From NCBI RefSeq assembly GCF_000615285.1, contig NZ_BALU01000011.1, positions 1-64,000 on the forward strand: DNA of 64,000 nucleotides, read 5' to 3'. This document shows positions 26,265 through 35,300 of the stretch, one piece after another. Each line of letters begins with the position of its first letter. The first letter of the stretch is position 1. The notes below the pieces were generated by a model that was given only the letters and a program-made list of their open reading frames with translations, ran no database searches and was not told the DNA's origin. This DNA is from Lactobacillus kitasatonis DSM 16761 = JCM 1039. Lineage in GTDB: Bacteria > Bacillota > Bacilli > Lactobacillales > Lactobacillaceae. A program made the translations under genes and the position numbers.

Positions 26265-27182
26265 ATGGCTTATTTTGACAACGGTAATCAAATCTTTAAA
26301 GATGCTCGTAAGAACCATTACGCTGTAGGTGCTTACAACACTAACAACTTGGAATGGACTCGTGCAGAATTACGTGCTGCAGAAGAAACTAGAACTCCAT
26401 TGTTGATCCAAGTATCAACTGGTGCTGCTAAGTACATGGGTGGTTACAAGTTCGTTAAGGACATGGTAGCTGACCAAATGGATTCAATGAACATCTCAGT
26501 TCCAGTTATTTTGAACTTGGACCACGGTGACTTTGAATCAGCTAAGGAATGTATCGCACTTGGTTACTCATCAGTTATGTTTGATGGTCACAAGCTTGAT
26601 ACTGAAGAAAACTTAGCTAAGACTAAGGAAATCATCAAGTTAGCTCACGAACGTGGTATTTCAGTTGAAGCTGAAATTGGTAAGATTGGTGAAAACCAAG
26701 GTGCTGACGGCGGTGAATTAGCATCAGTTGAAGACGCTAAGGCTTTCGTTGCTGCTGGTGTTGACAAGCTTGCTTGTGGTATTGGTAACATCCACGGTGT
26801 ATACCCAGAAGGCTGGAAAGGCTTGAACTTCGACCGTCTTAAGGAAATTGCTGAAGCAGTTCCAGAAGAACCACTTGTATTGCACGGTGGTTCAGGTATT
26901 CCTGAAGACCAAGTTAAGAAGGCTATTTCACTTGGTATCGCTAAGGTTAACATCAACACTGAATTCCAATTAGCATTCCAAAAGGCTACTCGTGAATACA
27001 TCGAAGCTGGCAAGGACTTAGACAAGGGCAACAAGGGTTACGACCCACGTAAGTTGTTATTGCCAGGTACTGAAGCTATTACCGACGCTATGAAGGAAAT
27101 GATCGGTTGGTTAGGTACTAAGACTATTGATGACGAACTTAAGGATGCTTCATTCGACCGTTCATCATTGAACGAAGAATAA
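26265..27182 (+). CDS. fba: Fructose-bisphosphate aldolase, class II
   Basis: This 305-residue zinc enzyme splits fructose 1,6-bisphosphate in glycolysis. The catalytic and zinc-binding segment LDHGD holds Asp-86 and His-87. Later motifs include GGSGIPEDQV for phosphate binding and KVNINTEFQLAF. AGGAGG is well placed before the ATG. Codon bias is strong, as expected for an abundant glycolytic protein. It is monocistronic, with a promoter of its own and a terminator behind it. Confidence 0.96.
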   Translation: MAYFDNGNQIFKDARKNHYAVGAYNTNNLEWTRAELRAAEETRTPLLIQVSTGAAKYMGGYKFVKDMVADQMDSMNISVPVILNLDHGDFESAKECIALGYSSVMFDGHKLDTEENLAKTKEIIKLAHERGISVEAEIGKIGENQGADGGELASVEDAKAFVAAGVDKLACGIGNIHGVYPEGWKGLNFDRLKEIAEAVPEEPLVLHGGSGIPEDQVKKAISLGIAKVNINTEFQLAFQKATREYIEAGKDLDKGNKGYDPRKLLLPGTEAITDAMKEMIGWLGTKTIDDELKDASFDRSSLNEE

Positions 27183-27199
27183 TCATTTGATTATCAATT

Positions 27200-27236
27200 A
27201 AAATAAAGTTCAGCGTTTGCTGAGCTTTATTTTTTT
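27200..27236 (+). terminator. Intrinsic terminator after fba
   Basis: AAATAAAGTTCAGC and GCTGAGCTTTATTT flank GTTT, followed by further T. Confidence 0.9.
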
Positions 27237-27252
27237 CTAGAAAGAGAAAGTC

Positions 27253-27795
27253 ATGAAAGAATTAAACCTCCAATTGAAAGACAATGAATGGCCATTAGAA
27301 TATATTGATCATGATCGTCAAATAGTGCGAGCTATCGTGTTTGATGACCAGGAAAATTATTATTTTGTTAGAGCTAAACGTGATGACGATTTTGGCAAAG
27401 CTACTTTAATCGAAACTTCAGGTGGTGGCGTTGAAGCTGGTGAAGATTTAGAAACAGCGCTAAAGCGAGAGCTTAAAGAAGAACTAGGTGCAGAAGTTGA
27501 GATTAAGCATAAAATCGGTATAGTTAGTGACTACTATAATTTGATTCATCGCCATAATATTAATAATTATTATCTGTGTAGGGTTAAATCATTTGGTACT
27601 AAACATCTGACACAACAAGAAATAGATAATTTTCATTTATCAACATTGAAGTTAAACTATGAAGAAGCAGTTGCTGAATATGAAAAATGTGCTGCAACTA
27701 AAATCGGCAAGTTAATTGCGGCACGAGAATTGCCAGTGTTGAAATATGCTAAAAAATTGATAGATGAAGATCTAAAGAGATCTAAAGCCAAATAG
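27253..27795 (+). CDS. Nudix hydrolase
   Basis: This 180-residue protein hydrolyses a nucleoside diphosphate linked to another group. The Nudix box is complete: Gly-58, Glu-64, then REL-KEELGA at residues 72-80, fitting GX5EX7REUXEEXGU. The substrate is unknown. The C-terminus KKLIDEDLKRSKAK lies within a 29-bp tandem duplication whose second copy falls behind the stop codon. An ADP-sugar or NADH pyrophosphatase role is possible but not supported by a specific motif. The terminator after it is shared with the convergent acyltransferase. Confidence 0.85.
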   Translation: MKELNLQLKDNEWPLEYIDHDRQIVRAIVFDDQENYYFVRAKRDDDFGKATLIETSGGGVEAGEDLETALKRELKEELGAEVEIKHKIGIVSDYYNLIHRHNINNYYLCRVKSFGTKHLTQQEIDNFHLSTLKLNYEEAVAEYEKCAATKIGKLIAARELPVLKYAKKLIDEDLKRSKAK

Positions 27796-27815
27796 AAGAT
27801 CTAAAGAGATCTAAA
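27766..27815. repeat. Direct 21-bp repeat with 29-bp period at the end of the Nudix gene
   Basis: The 21 bases starting GAAGATCTAAAGAG at 27766-27786 recur exactly at 27795-27815. Each copy also contains two GATCTAAA units. The first copy is coding and the second overlaps and follows the stop, so it looks like a local tandem duplication. Confidence 0.9.
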
Positions 27816-27818
27816 ATT

Positions 27819-27853
27819 AAAACAGTTGCTCTAATCGCTAGAGCAACTGTTTT
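27819..27853. terminator. Bidirectional terminator between the Nudix and acyltransferase genes
   Basis: Perfect 15-bp arms around ATCGC begin AAAACAGTTGCTCTA and end TAGAGCAACTGTTTT. The acyltransferase stop codon lies within the hairpin. Confidence 0.9.
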
Positions 27854-28938
27854 GCCTTTGTCCACCAGATATGCAACAAGTAAGCAGATGAAAATGACAA
27901 TATCCAAGTTAAAATCCAAGTGCCAAATAACGTTAGAATTGGATGAAACTCTGCATGATATTCCATATTTAAACCACGCCAGACAAGTTGATTCCAGAAA
28001 ACGTTAGATAAATATGCACGATAAGCATAAACAGCTAAAAAGTGGAACACCTTTAAACTAGTTTGAGAATTTTTGCGCACTTGATGTAGACAGAATGCGG
28101 AAACAAGTGCGATTACGGCTAAGCAATAAAGGGTCATCGATAGTTTATAGTAAGGTGCATTATTAAAGTTAATAGGATGACCGAAGTTTTGTAATTCAAT
28201 ATTGGTCCAGATAAAGCAACCGATGAAGATCATTAAAATTAGCCACCAGAATTTAGTGACAAAGCTGTCGTAATAATCTCTGAATTGCCAAGCTAAAATT
28301 CCGTAGACACCATAAATAAAGAAGGAGATAAAGATGCGATCGATCAAGTACCAGTCATGCTCATGAATGCCGTGAAAGACATAGTAGTCGTAGAAATACA
28401 GCCAGGTAAAGTAAAGAATAAATGTGATAATAGCAACTGCAATACTACGTTTTGCGTTTTGCTTAACAAAACAGCTAATGCCCCAAAAGATTGGCATAAG
28501 AATGATAAACTGAAGCATCATTGTGTTGTACCAAAGATGTGGTGCCGCATTACCGTTGATGAATTGCCAGCAGAAAGTGCCCAAATTATGGAAATGATCA
28601 ACTTGTTGTAGCCACGGCATCCCTAATAGATAAATTAGTGTCCACCAAATAGTTGGTACAAATAGATTCGACCAGTTGGCCTTCATATGTTTTTGATAAC
28701 AAAAACTGCCTTGTTCATCGTTAGTGCGAATTGTCGTGTACAAAATACCAAAGATGAAAGCTGGTGCAGTGTATTTGACCAAATTATAGAAAACGCCAAA
28801 GATATTTTGAACAGAATCCGGTTGGTGTATCCCCATAATCATCGACATGATTGGCTGCGACATGACAGCCGTACAAGCAAACACCTTCAAATAGTCACCA
28901 ATATCAGCAATATGATAGGTTTTATATCTATAGTGCAT
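27838..28938 (-). CDS. Membrane acyltransferase (acyltransferase 3 family)
   Basis: This 366-residue protein has about ten hydrophobic segments. The start, YRYKTYHIADIGDYLKVFACTAVM, resembles the first helix of acyltransferase-3 proteins, though the usual early His is within YHIAD. These enzymes put acetyl or other acyl groups on cell-surface polysaccharides or peptidoglycan. It has no polysaccharide gene cluster around it, so the acceptor is unknown. The gene is convergent with the Nudix gene and divergent from citG. Confidence 0.78.
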   Translation of the reverse strand: MHYRYKTYHIADIGDYLKVFACTAVMSQPIMSMIMGIHQPDSVQNIFGVFYNLVKYTAPAFIFGILYTTIRTNDEQGSFCYQKHMKANWSNLFVPTIWWTLIYLLGMPWLQQVDHFHNLGTFCWQFINGNAAPHLWYNTMMLQFIILMPIFWGISCFVKQNAKRSIAVAIITFILYFTWLYFYDYYVFHGIHEHDWYLIDRIFISFFIYGVYGILAWQFRDYYDSFVTKFWWLILMIFIGCFIWTNIELQNFGHPINFNNAPYYKLSMTLYCLAVIALVSAFCLHQVRKNSQTSLKVFHFLAVYAYRAYLSNVFWNQLVWRGLNMEYHAEFHPILTLFGTWILTWILSFSSAYLLHIWWTKAKQLL

Positions 28939-29006
28939 TAATTATCTCTTTTCTTCTTTACATGTTTGTCACATAATTATTTTAGATCAAGAAAAGGATA
29001 AGTTGT

Positions 29007-29827
29007 ATGTCACCACAAGAAATCGCGCAAAATGCGGAAAAGGCACTTTTATATGAAGTAGTTACCAATCCTAAGCCGGGATTAGTTGATCCCGCTGATA
29101 GAGGCCCACATCCAGATATGGATGTTTATTTGTTTATCAATAGCAGTTTGAGTTTAGGCGAGTACTTTAGACAGGCTGCGAAGATTGGCACTAACTTTAC
29201 TGATACAGATTTAAGAGAAATGTTTAAAAAATTGCGTCAGGCCGGAATTCAAGCAGAAAAGACGATGTTTGAGGCAACAAAGAAGATCAATACCCACAAA
29301 GGTGCGATTTTTTCGCTCGGATTGTTCGTTTGCGCCAGTGCGTATTGTCAGCGTCATCGAAATTTGGATGAATTTGAAGTGATTTCTAAGATGACACAGG
29401 GACTAGTGAAGCACGATTTAGGGCAAAAAAGTGATACCGCAGGTGAACGCCAATTTTTGAAATATGGTAAAGGGGGCGTACGTGCCGAAGCGAGGCCGGT
29501 TATCCCATTGTTAAAAATGTGGCTTTACCATTCTTAGCCAAGAGTACAGGTGAATTGAACACGCGCCTGCTTGATACCTTAATGAAAATTGTGAGTCAGA
29601 TAGAAGATTCCAATTTAATTAAACGTGCTAGCAATATTCAAGTGGTTGAGTGGTCGCATGAACAGGCAGAAAAATACTTGGACTTAGGTGGCTATGGCAC
29701 TGCGGCCGGTAAAGAATTTATGCAAGAATTGAATCAAACTTTTAAGGAGGAAAACTATAGCTTAGGCGGCAGCGCTGATCTATTGATTATTACGATTTTT
29801 ATGGCACTACAAAAGAACATTATTTAG
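29007..29827 (+). pseudogene. citG: CitG-family triphosphoribosyl-dephospho-CoA synthase, frameshifted
   Basis: CitG makes the prosthetic-group precursor of citrate lyase from ATP and dephospho-CoA. The hallmark NTHKGAIFSLG lies in the first frame, near residue 93. At about residue 163 the frame changes: restoring one G at GG 29494-29495 turns EARPVIPLL into EARAGYPIVKNVALPF and joins the two halves into about 273 residues, normal for the family. As written, translation ends at 29537. No citrate lyase genes (citDEF) are nearby, so even an intact product would be orphaned here. Confidence 0.82.
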
Positions 29828-29835
29828 GCAAAACA

Positions 29836-29870
29836 AATACGCATCCTAATTAGGGATGCGTATTATTTTT
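29836..29870. terminator. Terminator between citG and glpF
   Basis: AATACGCATCC and GGATGCGTATT flank a short AT loop with a T-run on the plus strand. It also lies just after the glpF stop on the minus strand. Confidence 0.85.
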
Positions 29871-30621
29871 ATAATCCGAATGCTAATTTGTATAAAAGTG
29901 CACCGCAGATACCACCTGCGATTGGAGCAACAACTGGCACCCAACCGTAATCCCAGTGAGCAGAACCCTTATGTGGCAATGGGCAAAGTGCATAAACGAT
30001 ACGTGGACCTAAGTCTCTTGCAGGGTTTAATGCAGGACCTGTAGGACCACCAACAGCCATAACCAATGCGGTGATTAAGAAACCAACACCGATGTTGGCA
30101 ATATCTTCTGATTGCTTGAAGAACATGCCACGGTATAAACCAACAGCTACGAACAAAAGAATAGCTGTACCAACAAATTCAGTGATAAAACCGTTCAACT
30201 TACTGTTGGCAGAATCACCAGTTGCAAAGCTGGCAAAAACAGCGTCATCACTAGCAGTTCTCTTAATGTATGGCCAGTAAACAGCTACTAATATAAGCTG
30301 ACCTACGATTGCACCAAGCATTTGAACCAAGATATATGGTAGAACTTGATCCCAAGGAAATGCACCTGCACATGCTTGTGCAAGAGTTACGGCCGGATTC
30401 AAGTGGTTACCTGAAATTGAGCCGAACAACATTGCAGGAAGCATGACACCAAAACCAAAGCCAAATGCAATTAAAAGCCACCCACCATTGGCTTGTCCAT
30501 CGCGGCTATTACCTCCAGTATCACGCAATACTGAGTTGGCAACTGAACCGTTACCTAAAACTACCAAAATAATCGTACCGAAAAATTCGGCCAAATACTT
30601 CATCATCCAAGTATGTTCCAT
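29869..30621 (-). CDS. glpF: Glycerol uptake facilitator / aquaporin (MIP family)
   Basis: This 250-residue channel has six helices and the two NPA boxes: HLNPAVTLA at about residue 75 and ALNPARDLGP near residue 207. The Asp after NPAR (NPARD) is typical of glycerol-conducting rather than strict water channels. It lets glycerol or similar small neutral molecules cross the membrane. No glycerol kinase gene lies next to it. It is a single gene with terminators on its 3' side and a 195-bp promoter region shared with the divergent FMN enzyme gene. Confidence 0.9.
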   Translation of the reverse strand: MEHTWMMKYLAEFFGTIILVVLGNGSVANSVLRDTGGNSRDGQANGGWLLIAFGFGFGVMLPAMLFGSISGNHLNPAVTLAQACAGAFPWDQVLPYILVQMLGAIVGQLILVAVYWPYIKRTASDDAVFASFATGDSANSKLNGFITEFVGTAILLFVAVGLYRGMFFKQSEDIANIGVGFLITALVMAVGGPTGPALNPARDLGPRIVYALCPLPHKGSAHWDYGWVPVVAPIAGGICGALLYKLAFGL

Positions 30622-30816
30622 AATAGATACTTTTTACTCCTCTAGAAAAAATAAGTGAAAAATACACACAGCTATTGATTATACACCGAATTCAAAAAAT
30701 AGATATGATTATTTTAAAAATTGCAAATATTTTGCTCAAAAACAGATATTTCTTATTTTCCCGATTTTTTTAGTAGAATAATCTGTAAGGAATTTTTCTT
30801 AGAAAGGGTGTAAAGA

Positions 30817-31866
30817 ATGAGCAAAGAAGATAAAAATGATGTAGTAACTGGCGCTTCCGAAACTATCGATGCTAGTTCAGGGTCTTCAATGTTAGAGCAT
30901 GAAGAATCACAAAAAGAAGAAACGTCTAGTCCATGGCCAGGTCCCAAAGGCATGATTCCTGTGACTAGCGGTAAGGCAGACGATGCTAACGTACACAACC
31001 GCATATTTTTGGACAATATCTTGGTAAAGATGCATGTGATTGATTCAGTTGAGCCTGATTTGACTACTACAATCTTGGGTAGAAAGTATGCTTCACCATT
31101 GATGCCAGCTGCTGTTTCACACTTAAACAAAGTTTTAAGCGATAAAACGAGAAAGCCGATGCAAGAAAAGGTAGTCGCCGCTCGTAACATGGATTTGCTT
31201 AACTGGATTGGTATGGAAACCAATGAAGAATATGGCGAGATCGTCAGTCAAGGCGGGGACACAATTCGCATTATCAAGCCTTTTGCTGACCATCATAAGA
31301 TTTTGGATGAAATTAAGTTTGCGGAAGATCATGGTGCAGTAGCCGTTGGAATCGATATCGATCATATTGCTGGTAAAAATGGCAAGTATGATGTTGTTGA
31401 TGGCATCCCTCTAGGTCCAATTATGATGGATGATTTAAAGCATTACGCTGATAGTACTAAATTGCCATTTATTGCTAAAGGCGTTTTATCCGTAACTGAT
31501 GCTTTGAAGGCTCGTCAAGCGGGATGCAAGGCTATCGTAGTCTCACATCACCATGGTCGTGTACCTTTCGGTGTGCCACCTTTGGCTGTTTTGCCTGAGA
31601 TTAAAAAGGCACTTGTTGGCAGTGGCATGGAAATTTATGTTGATGGTTCTTTAATGAGCGGGTATGATGCATATAAAGCTTTAGCCATGGGTGCTGATGC
31701 TGTATTGATTGGCCGTGGAATTTTGTCAGAACTTCTTCAAAGTGGCACCAAGGCAGTAGAAGATAAGCTCAAGCAAATGAATGAACAATTGGCAGAAATG
31801 ATGATGTACACCGGTGTTAAGGATACAAAGTCATTTGATCCTGATGTTTTGTACTATCAAAAGTAG
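30817..31866 (+). CDS. FMN-dependent alpha-hydroxy-acid oxidase/dehydrogenase family protein
   Basis: This 349-residue TIM-barrel flavoprotein belongs to the family of lactate oxidase and L-lactate dehydrogenase. PFIAKGVLSVTDALKARQAG contains the FMN-binding Lys, and VVSHHHGR corresponds to the catalytic SNHGxR motif, with His and Arg kept but flanking residues changed. GSLMSGYDAYKALAMGADAV and LIGRG form the phosphate-binding end. About 45 N-terminal residues are Ser/Glu-rich and probably disordered. The substrate is unclear: lactate oxidase-like activity is possible, but the altered motif warns against assigning it. Confidence 0.75.
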   Translation: MSKEDKNDVVTGASETIDASSGSSMLEHEESQKEETSSPWPGPKGMIPVTSGKADDANVHNRIFLDNILVKMHVIDSVEPDLTTTILGRKYASPLMPAAVSHLNKVLSDKTRKPMQEKVVAARNMDLLNWIGMETNEEYGEIVSQGGDTIRIIKPFADHHKILDEIKFAEDHGAVAVGIDIDHIAGKNGKYDVVDGIPLGPIMMDDLKHYADSTKLPFIAKGVLSVTDALKARQAGCKAIVVSHHHGRVPFGVPPLAVLPEIKKALVGSGMEIYVDGSLMSGYDAYKALAMGADAVLIGRGILSELLQSGTKAVEDKLKQMNEQLAEMMMYTGVKDTKSFDPDVLYYQK

Positions 31867-31885
31867 AATAATAACGATATCAGAT

Positions 31886-31920
31886 AAAAAGAGATTGCAT
31901 TGATTTGCAATCTCTTTTTT
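31886..31920. terminator. Bidirectional terminator between the FMN enzyme and RluD-type genes
   Basis: AAAAAGAGATTGCA and TGCAATCTCTTTTT-type arms flank a short loop. The pseudouridine synthase stop codon overlaps its end. Confidence 0.9.
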
Positions 31921-32776
31921 ATAGATCAATTTTTCCATTAGATAATTTAACGTGTAATTTTTCAAAGGAAAAAGGTTTAATCAGTGAAATTTCGTAGGCA
32001 TCAAGAGCTAAATTTTCACCAGCAAAATTCGGATTATACAAAGGATCACCAACGATCGGACAGCCAATTGAGGACAAATGAACTCGAATCTGATGAGTTC
32101 TTCCTGTTTCAAGCGTTAATTTAACTAAAGCGGTATTGTCGTCGTATTTTTTCAATAATTCATAATGAGTAACTGCATGCAAGCCGTCACTACGCACCAT
32201 TCTTTTTCTTTGATCATCCGGATCTTGCCCAATAGGGAGATCAATAGTGCCTTTTTCTTTCAACTTATCTGCGTTAATGACTTTAGCTAGATAGTCACGA
32301 TGAAAAGTTTTAGTCGTAAGCTCTCTATTTAAAATAGGGACGACTGCCGGATTTTTAGCCACTAAAAGTAGACCACCAGTAAGCATATCGAGTCGGTGCA
32401 CGATGTAAGGACTACTGCCCAAATAAGTTGCGCAATCGTTTAGCGCAGTATCTGTTTCGTTTAAGTTAGGGTGCGTCTTCTGTCCCTTCTTTTTGTTGAT
32501 GATTAATAAATTGGCATCTTCGTAAATAACATCCGGCATTTGGCCACTTGCTGGGTAGGACTGCTGCATTGAATCAATTTGATCTAATTTGATATCGATT
32601 CTATCCCCAGGTTTAACTAATTCATTGAAGTAGCGGTATTTACCATTAATAGTCACGTTTTGTTCTATTCGTAAATAATGACGCCATTTTCTAGGGATGA
32701 GTAATTTACGCAAAACCTCGCTAACCGGTAGCGAATCAAGATTTTTTGGATAAAAAAGTGTAAAATTATAAACCAT
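31919..32776 (-). CDS. RluD-family RNA pseudouridine synthase
   Basis: This 285-residue enzyme converts uridine to pseudouridine in rRNA or tRNA. The catalytic motif is HRLDMLTGG at residues 127-135, where Asp-130 is the nucleophile. TGRTHQIRVHL near residue 230 and PIVGDPLY are also typical. An S4-like N-terminal region (IPRKWRHYLRIEQNVTING) is present. The exact RNA site is not predictable; the RluD/YlyB/YjbO branch is the best guess. It is divergent from pbp1A. Confidence 0.88.
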   Translation of the reverse strand: MVYNFTLFYPKNLDSLPVSEVLRKLLIPRKWRHYLRIEQNVTINGKYRYFNELVKPGDRIDIKLDQIDSMQQSYPASGQMPDVIYEDANLLIINKKKGQKTHPNLNETDTALNDCATYLGSSPYIVHRLDMLTGGLLLVAKNPAVVPILNRELTTKTFHRDYLAKVINADKLKEKGTIDLPIGQDPDDQRKRMVRSDGLHAVTHYELLKKYDDNTALVKLTLETGRTHQIRVHLSSIGCPIVGDPLYNPNFAGENLALDAYEISLIKPFSFEKLHVKLSNGKIDL

Positions 32777-32866
32777 AAATATTTCCTAAGTCTGCTTCAT
32801 TTCTAAACATGTGTTTTAGTAATTATGATACAATTTTCTTGTTTCTAAAAAGGAGCAATGTATTTA

Positions 32867-34924
32867 ATGAATAATGACCAACCAAAAAGAAGTGGCTTTA
32901 AGGATGCATGGCATCGATTCGATAGCCACTTCTTTATCGGACGCTGGATTATTTTAATCCTACTCACTTTAATACTTTTGACTTGTACATATTATACAAT
33001 CAAAGTTAAAACTTCGAACATTTCGAATTTAAAGGCGTCACTTTCAACTACAACAACTATTTATGACTATAAGGGCAAAAAAGCAGGTTCCTTGTATTCA
33101 CAAAAAGGTACGTTTGTAGAATATGATAAAATTTCGCCAAATATCCAAAATGCGGTAATTTCAACAGAAGACCGTACTTTCTGGAAGAACCCAGGATTTA
33201 GTGTAAAGGGGATGGCACGTGCTGCCGCTAGTTTGATCATTCACCATGGTCAAGTTACTGGTGGTGGATCAACTTTAACGCAGCAGTTAGCCAAAAACTC
33301 ACTACTTACTCAGCAACAGACTTTTTCAAGAAAGCTAGAAGAATTATTCTTCGCAATTGAGATTAACCACGTTTATTCCAAAAAAGATATTTTGACGATG
33401 TACTTAAATAACGCCTATTTTGGTAACGGTGTCTGGGGCGTGCAAGATGCTAGTCGTAGATATTTTGGTAAAAATGCTAGTGATGTGACTGTTAGTGAAG
33501 CAGCTACTTTGGCTGCGATGCTGCGTAACCCTAGTTTCTATAACCCAGTAGACCATATGGCCAATGCATTGTCACGACGCAATTTGGTTTTAAGCTTAAT
33601 GGCTGACAATGGCAAAATTACTTCAGCTCAAGCCAAAGCATATGCAAAAGAAGGTCTTACTTTAAAGAATACCTTTAAGAATAAGGATGGCTATCGTTAC
33701 CCATACTTCTTTGATGCTGTCGTAGATGAAGCTATCAGTAAATATGGCTTAACTGAAGAGCAGGTAATGAACAAGGGGCTTAAGATTTATACTACCCTTA
33801 ACCAAAATTACCAAGGCAAGATGCAGGATACCTTTGATCAAAGCTGGCTTTTCCCAGAAAACGGTACAGATGGTACTGAAGCGCAAGGTGCCAGCGTAGC
33901 GATGGATCCTAATACTGGTGCAGTACGTGCTGTTGTCGGTGGACGCGGACAACATGTCTTCCGTGGTTATAACCGTGCAACACAAATGAAACGCCAGCCT
34001 GGTTCATCAATTAAACCACTTGCTGTTTATGCACCGGCTCTTCAAAATGGGTACCATTATGATTCAGAACTTTCTAACCAATTACAAAAATTCGGTAAGA
34101 ATGGCTATGAACCTCATAACGTTGATAATGGTTATTCTAACAAGATCCCAATGTATGAAGCATTGGCTCAAAGTAAGAATGTTCCTGCTGTATGGCTACT
34201 TGATAAGATTGGTGTTAACAAGGGTGTGCAATCCGTTGAGAACTTTGGTATTAAGGTGCCAAAGAGTGACCGTAACCTTGCTTTAGCCCTTGGTGGTCTT
34301 TCATCTGGTGTATCGCCACTTCAAATGGCCCATGCTTACTCTGCATTTGCTAACAAGGGTAATTTGCCTGATAATTCTTACTTTATTACTAGAATTACTG
34401 ATGCCAGTGGCAATGTTTTAGCAGAAAACGGTAATCCAGGTACACACCGTATTATTTCTGAAAATACGGCTAAAGAAATGACTACTATGATGCTAGGCGT
34501 ATTTACCAATGGTACAGGACAATCCGCTCAACCTAGTGGCTATCGTGTTGCAGGTAAAACTGGTTCAACCGAAGTTCCTAATTCTTATGGCTTTGGTACC
34601 AAGGACCAATGGATTGTAGGATATACACCAGATATCGTTGTGGCAACTTGGGTTGGTTTTGACCGAACTAATAGACAGCACTATATGAAAGGTGTTTCCG
34701 AAACAGGAATTACCAGGTTGTATAAGGCTGAAATGGAAGGTATCTTGCCATATACTGCTCAAACCCAATTTACCGAAAAATCTCCTAATCAGATTGTAAA
34801 AAACAACGGTTCTAACTTCGATTGGACCGGCGGATTAGGGCAAAAAATTCAAGATGGTATAGGTTCTGCAGGACAGAAGATTAATGAATGGTATAATAGT
34901 GTGAAAGGCTTATTTGGCCAATAA
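32867..34924 (+). CDS. Penicillin-binding protein 1A (bifunctional glycosyltransferase/transpeptidase)
   Basis: This class A PBP polymerises and cross-links peptidoglycan outside the membrane. A short cytoplasmic N-terminus and one membrane helix (residues about 20-45) are followed by a GT51 domain with EDRTFWKN and GGSTLTQQLAKN. The transpeptidase domain has SSIK (in QPGSSIKPL), SKN and AGKTGST. The C-terminal tail is Gly/Asn-rich. I chose ATG 32867 because AAAAGGAG is only two bases from the in-frame ATG at 32858; the exact start remains uncertain by three codons. yheA follows after 17 bp, probably in the same transcript. Confidence 0.93.
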   Translation: MNNDQPKRSGFKDAWHRFDSHFFIGRWIILILLTLILLTCTYYTIKVKTSNISNLKASLSTTTTIYDYKGKKAGSLYSQKGTFVEYDKISPNIQNAVISTEDRTFWKNPGFSVKGMARAAASLIIHHGQVTGGGSTLTQQLAKNSLLTQQQTFSRKLEELFFAIEINHVYSKKDILTMYLNNAYFGNGVWGVQDASRRYFGKNASDVTVSEAATLAAMLRNPSFYNPVDHMANALSRRNLVLSLMADNGKITSAQAKAYAKEGLTLKNTFKNKDGYRYPYFFDAVVDEAISKYGLTEEQVMNKGLKIYTTLNQNYQGKMQDTFDQSWLFPENGTDGTEAQGASVAMDPNTGAVRAVVGGRGQHVFRGYNRATQMKRQPGSSIKPLAVYAPALQNGYHYDSELSNQLQKFGKNGYEPHNVDNGYSNKIPMYEALAQSKNVPAVWLLDKIGVNKGVQSVENFGIKVPKSDRNLALALGGLSSGVSPLQMAHAYSAFANKGNLPDNSYFITRITDASGNVLAENGNPGTHRIISENTAKEMTTMMLGVFTNGTGQSAQPSGYRVAGKTGSTEVPNSYGFGTKDQWIVGYTPDIVVATWVGFDRTNRQHYMKGVSETGITRLYKAEMEGILPYTAQTQFTEKSPNQIVKNNGSNFDWTGGLGQKIQDGIGSAGQKINEWYNSVKGLFGQ

Positions 34925-34941
34925 AATTTAGGAGGACCATG

Positions 34942-35292
34942 ATGGTTAACGTTTACGATTCAGCTAACAAATTAGCAGAAGATTTAACCCAAACTGATCA
35001 ATACAAGTCTTTGGAAAAGGCTATTAAGGATGTAGAAGCAAACGACGAAAGCTTAGCTATGTTTAAGAAGATGGATGAACTTCAAGCTAAGATTTTGCAA
35101 TCTCAACAAGCAGGTCAACCACTTTCTGCAGAAGATCAACAAGCTTATAAGGACTTGAATGACCAAGTTCAAAAGAATGATTTGATCGTTAACATGCTTA
35201 AGTCAGAACAAGCTTTATACGACTTGCTTAACGACATCCAAAAGACTTACTCCAAGCCAATTAATGATCTTTATGAAGATCTTAGAAACTAG
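34942..35292 (+). CDS. yheA: YlbF/YmcA-type small helical protein (YheA-like)
   Basis: This 116-residue protein is almost wholly helical and rich in Gln, Lys, Asp and Leu, matching the YlbF/YmcA (UPF0342) family. Relatives in B. subtilis include factors affecting competence and RNA processing, but the role of this branch is unknown. AGGAGG (34930-34935) fits ATG 34942 better than ATG 34939. The exonuclease-like yhaO starts eight bases after its stop, and this yheA-yhaO-yhaN-yhaM order is also seen in Bacillus. Confidence 0.85.
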   Translation: MVNVYDSANKLAEDLTQTDQYKSLEKAIKDVEANDESLAMFKKMDELQAKILQSQQAGQPLSAEDQQAYKDLNDQVQKNDLIVNMLKSEQALYDLLNDIQKTYSKPINDLYEDLRN

Positions 35293-35300
35293 AATTCGCG

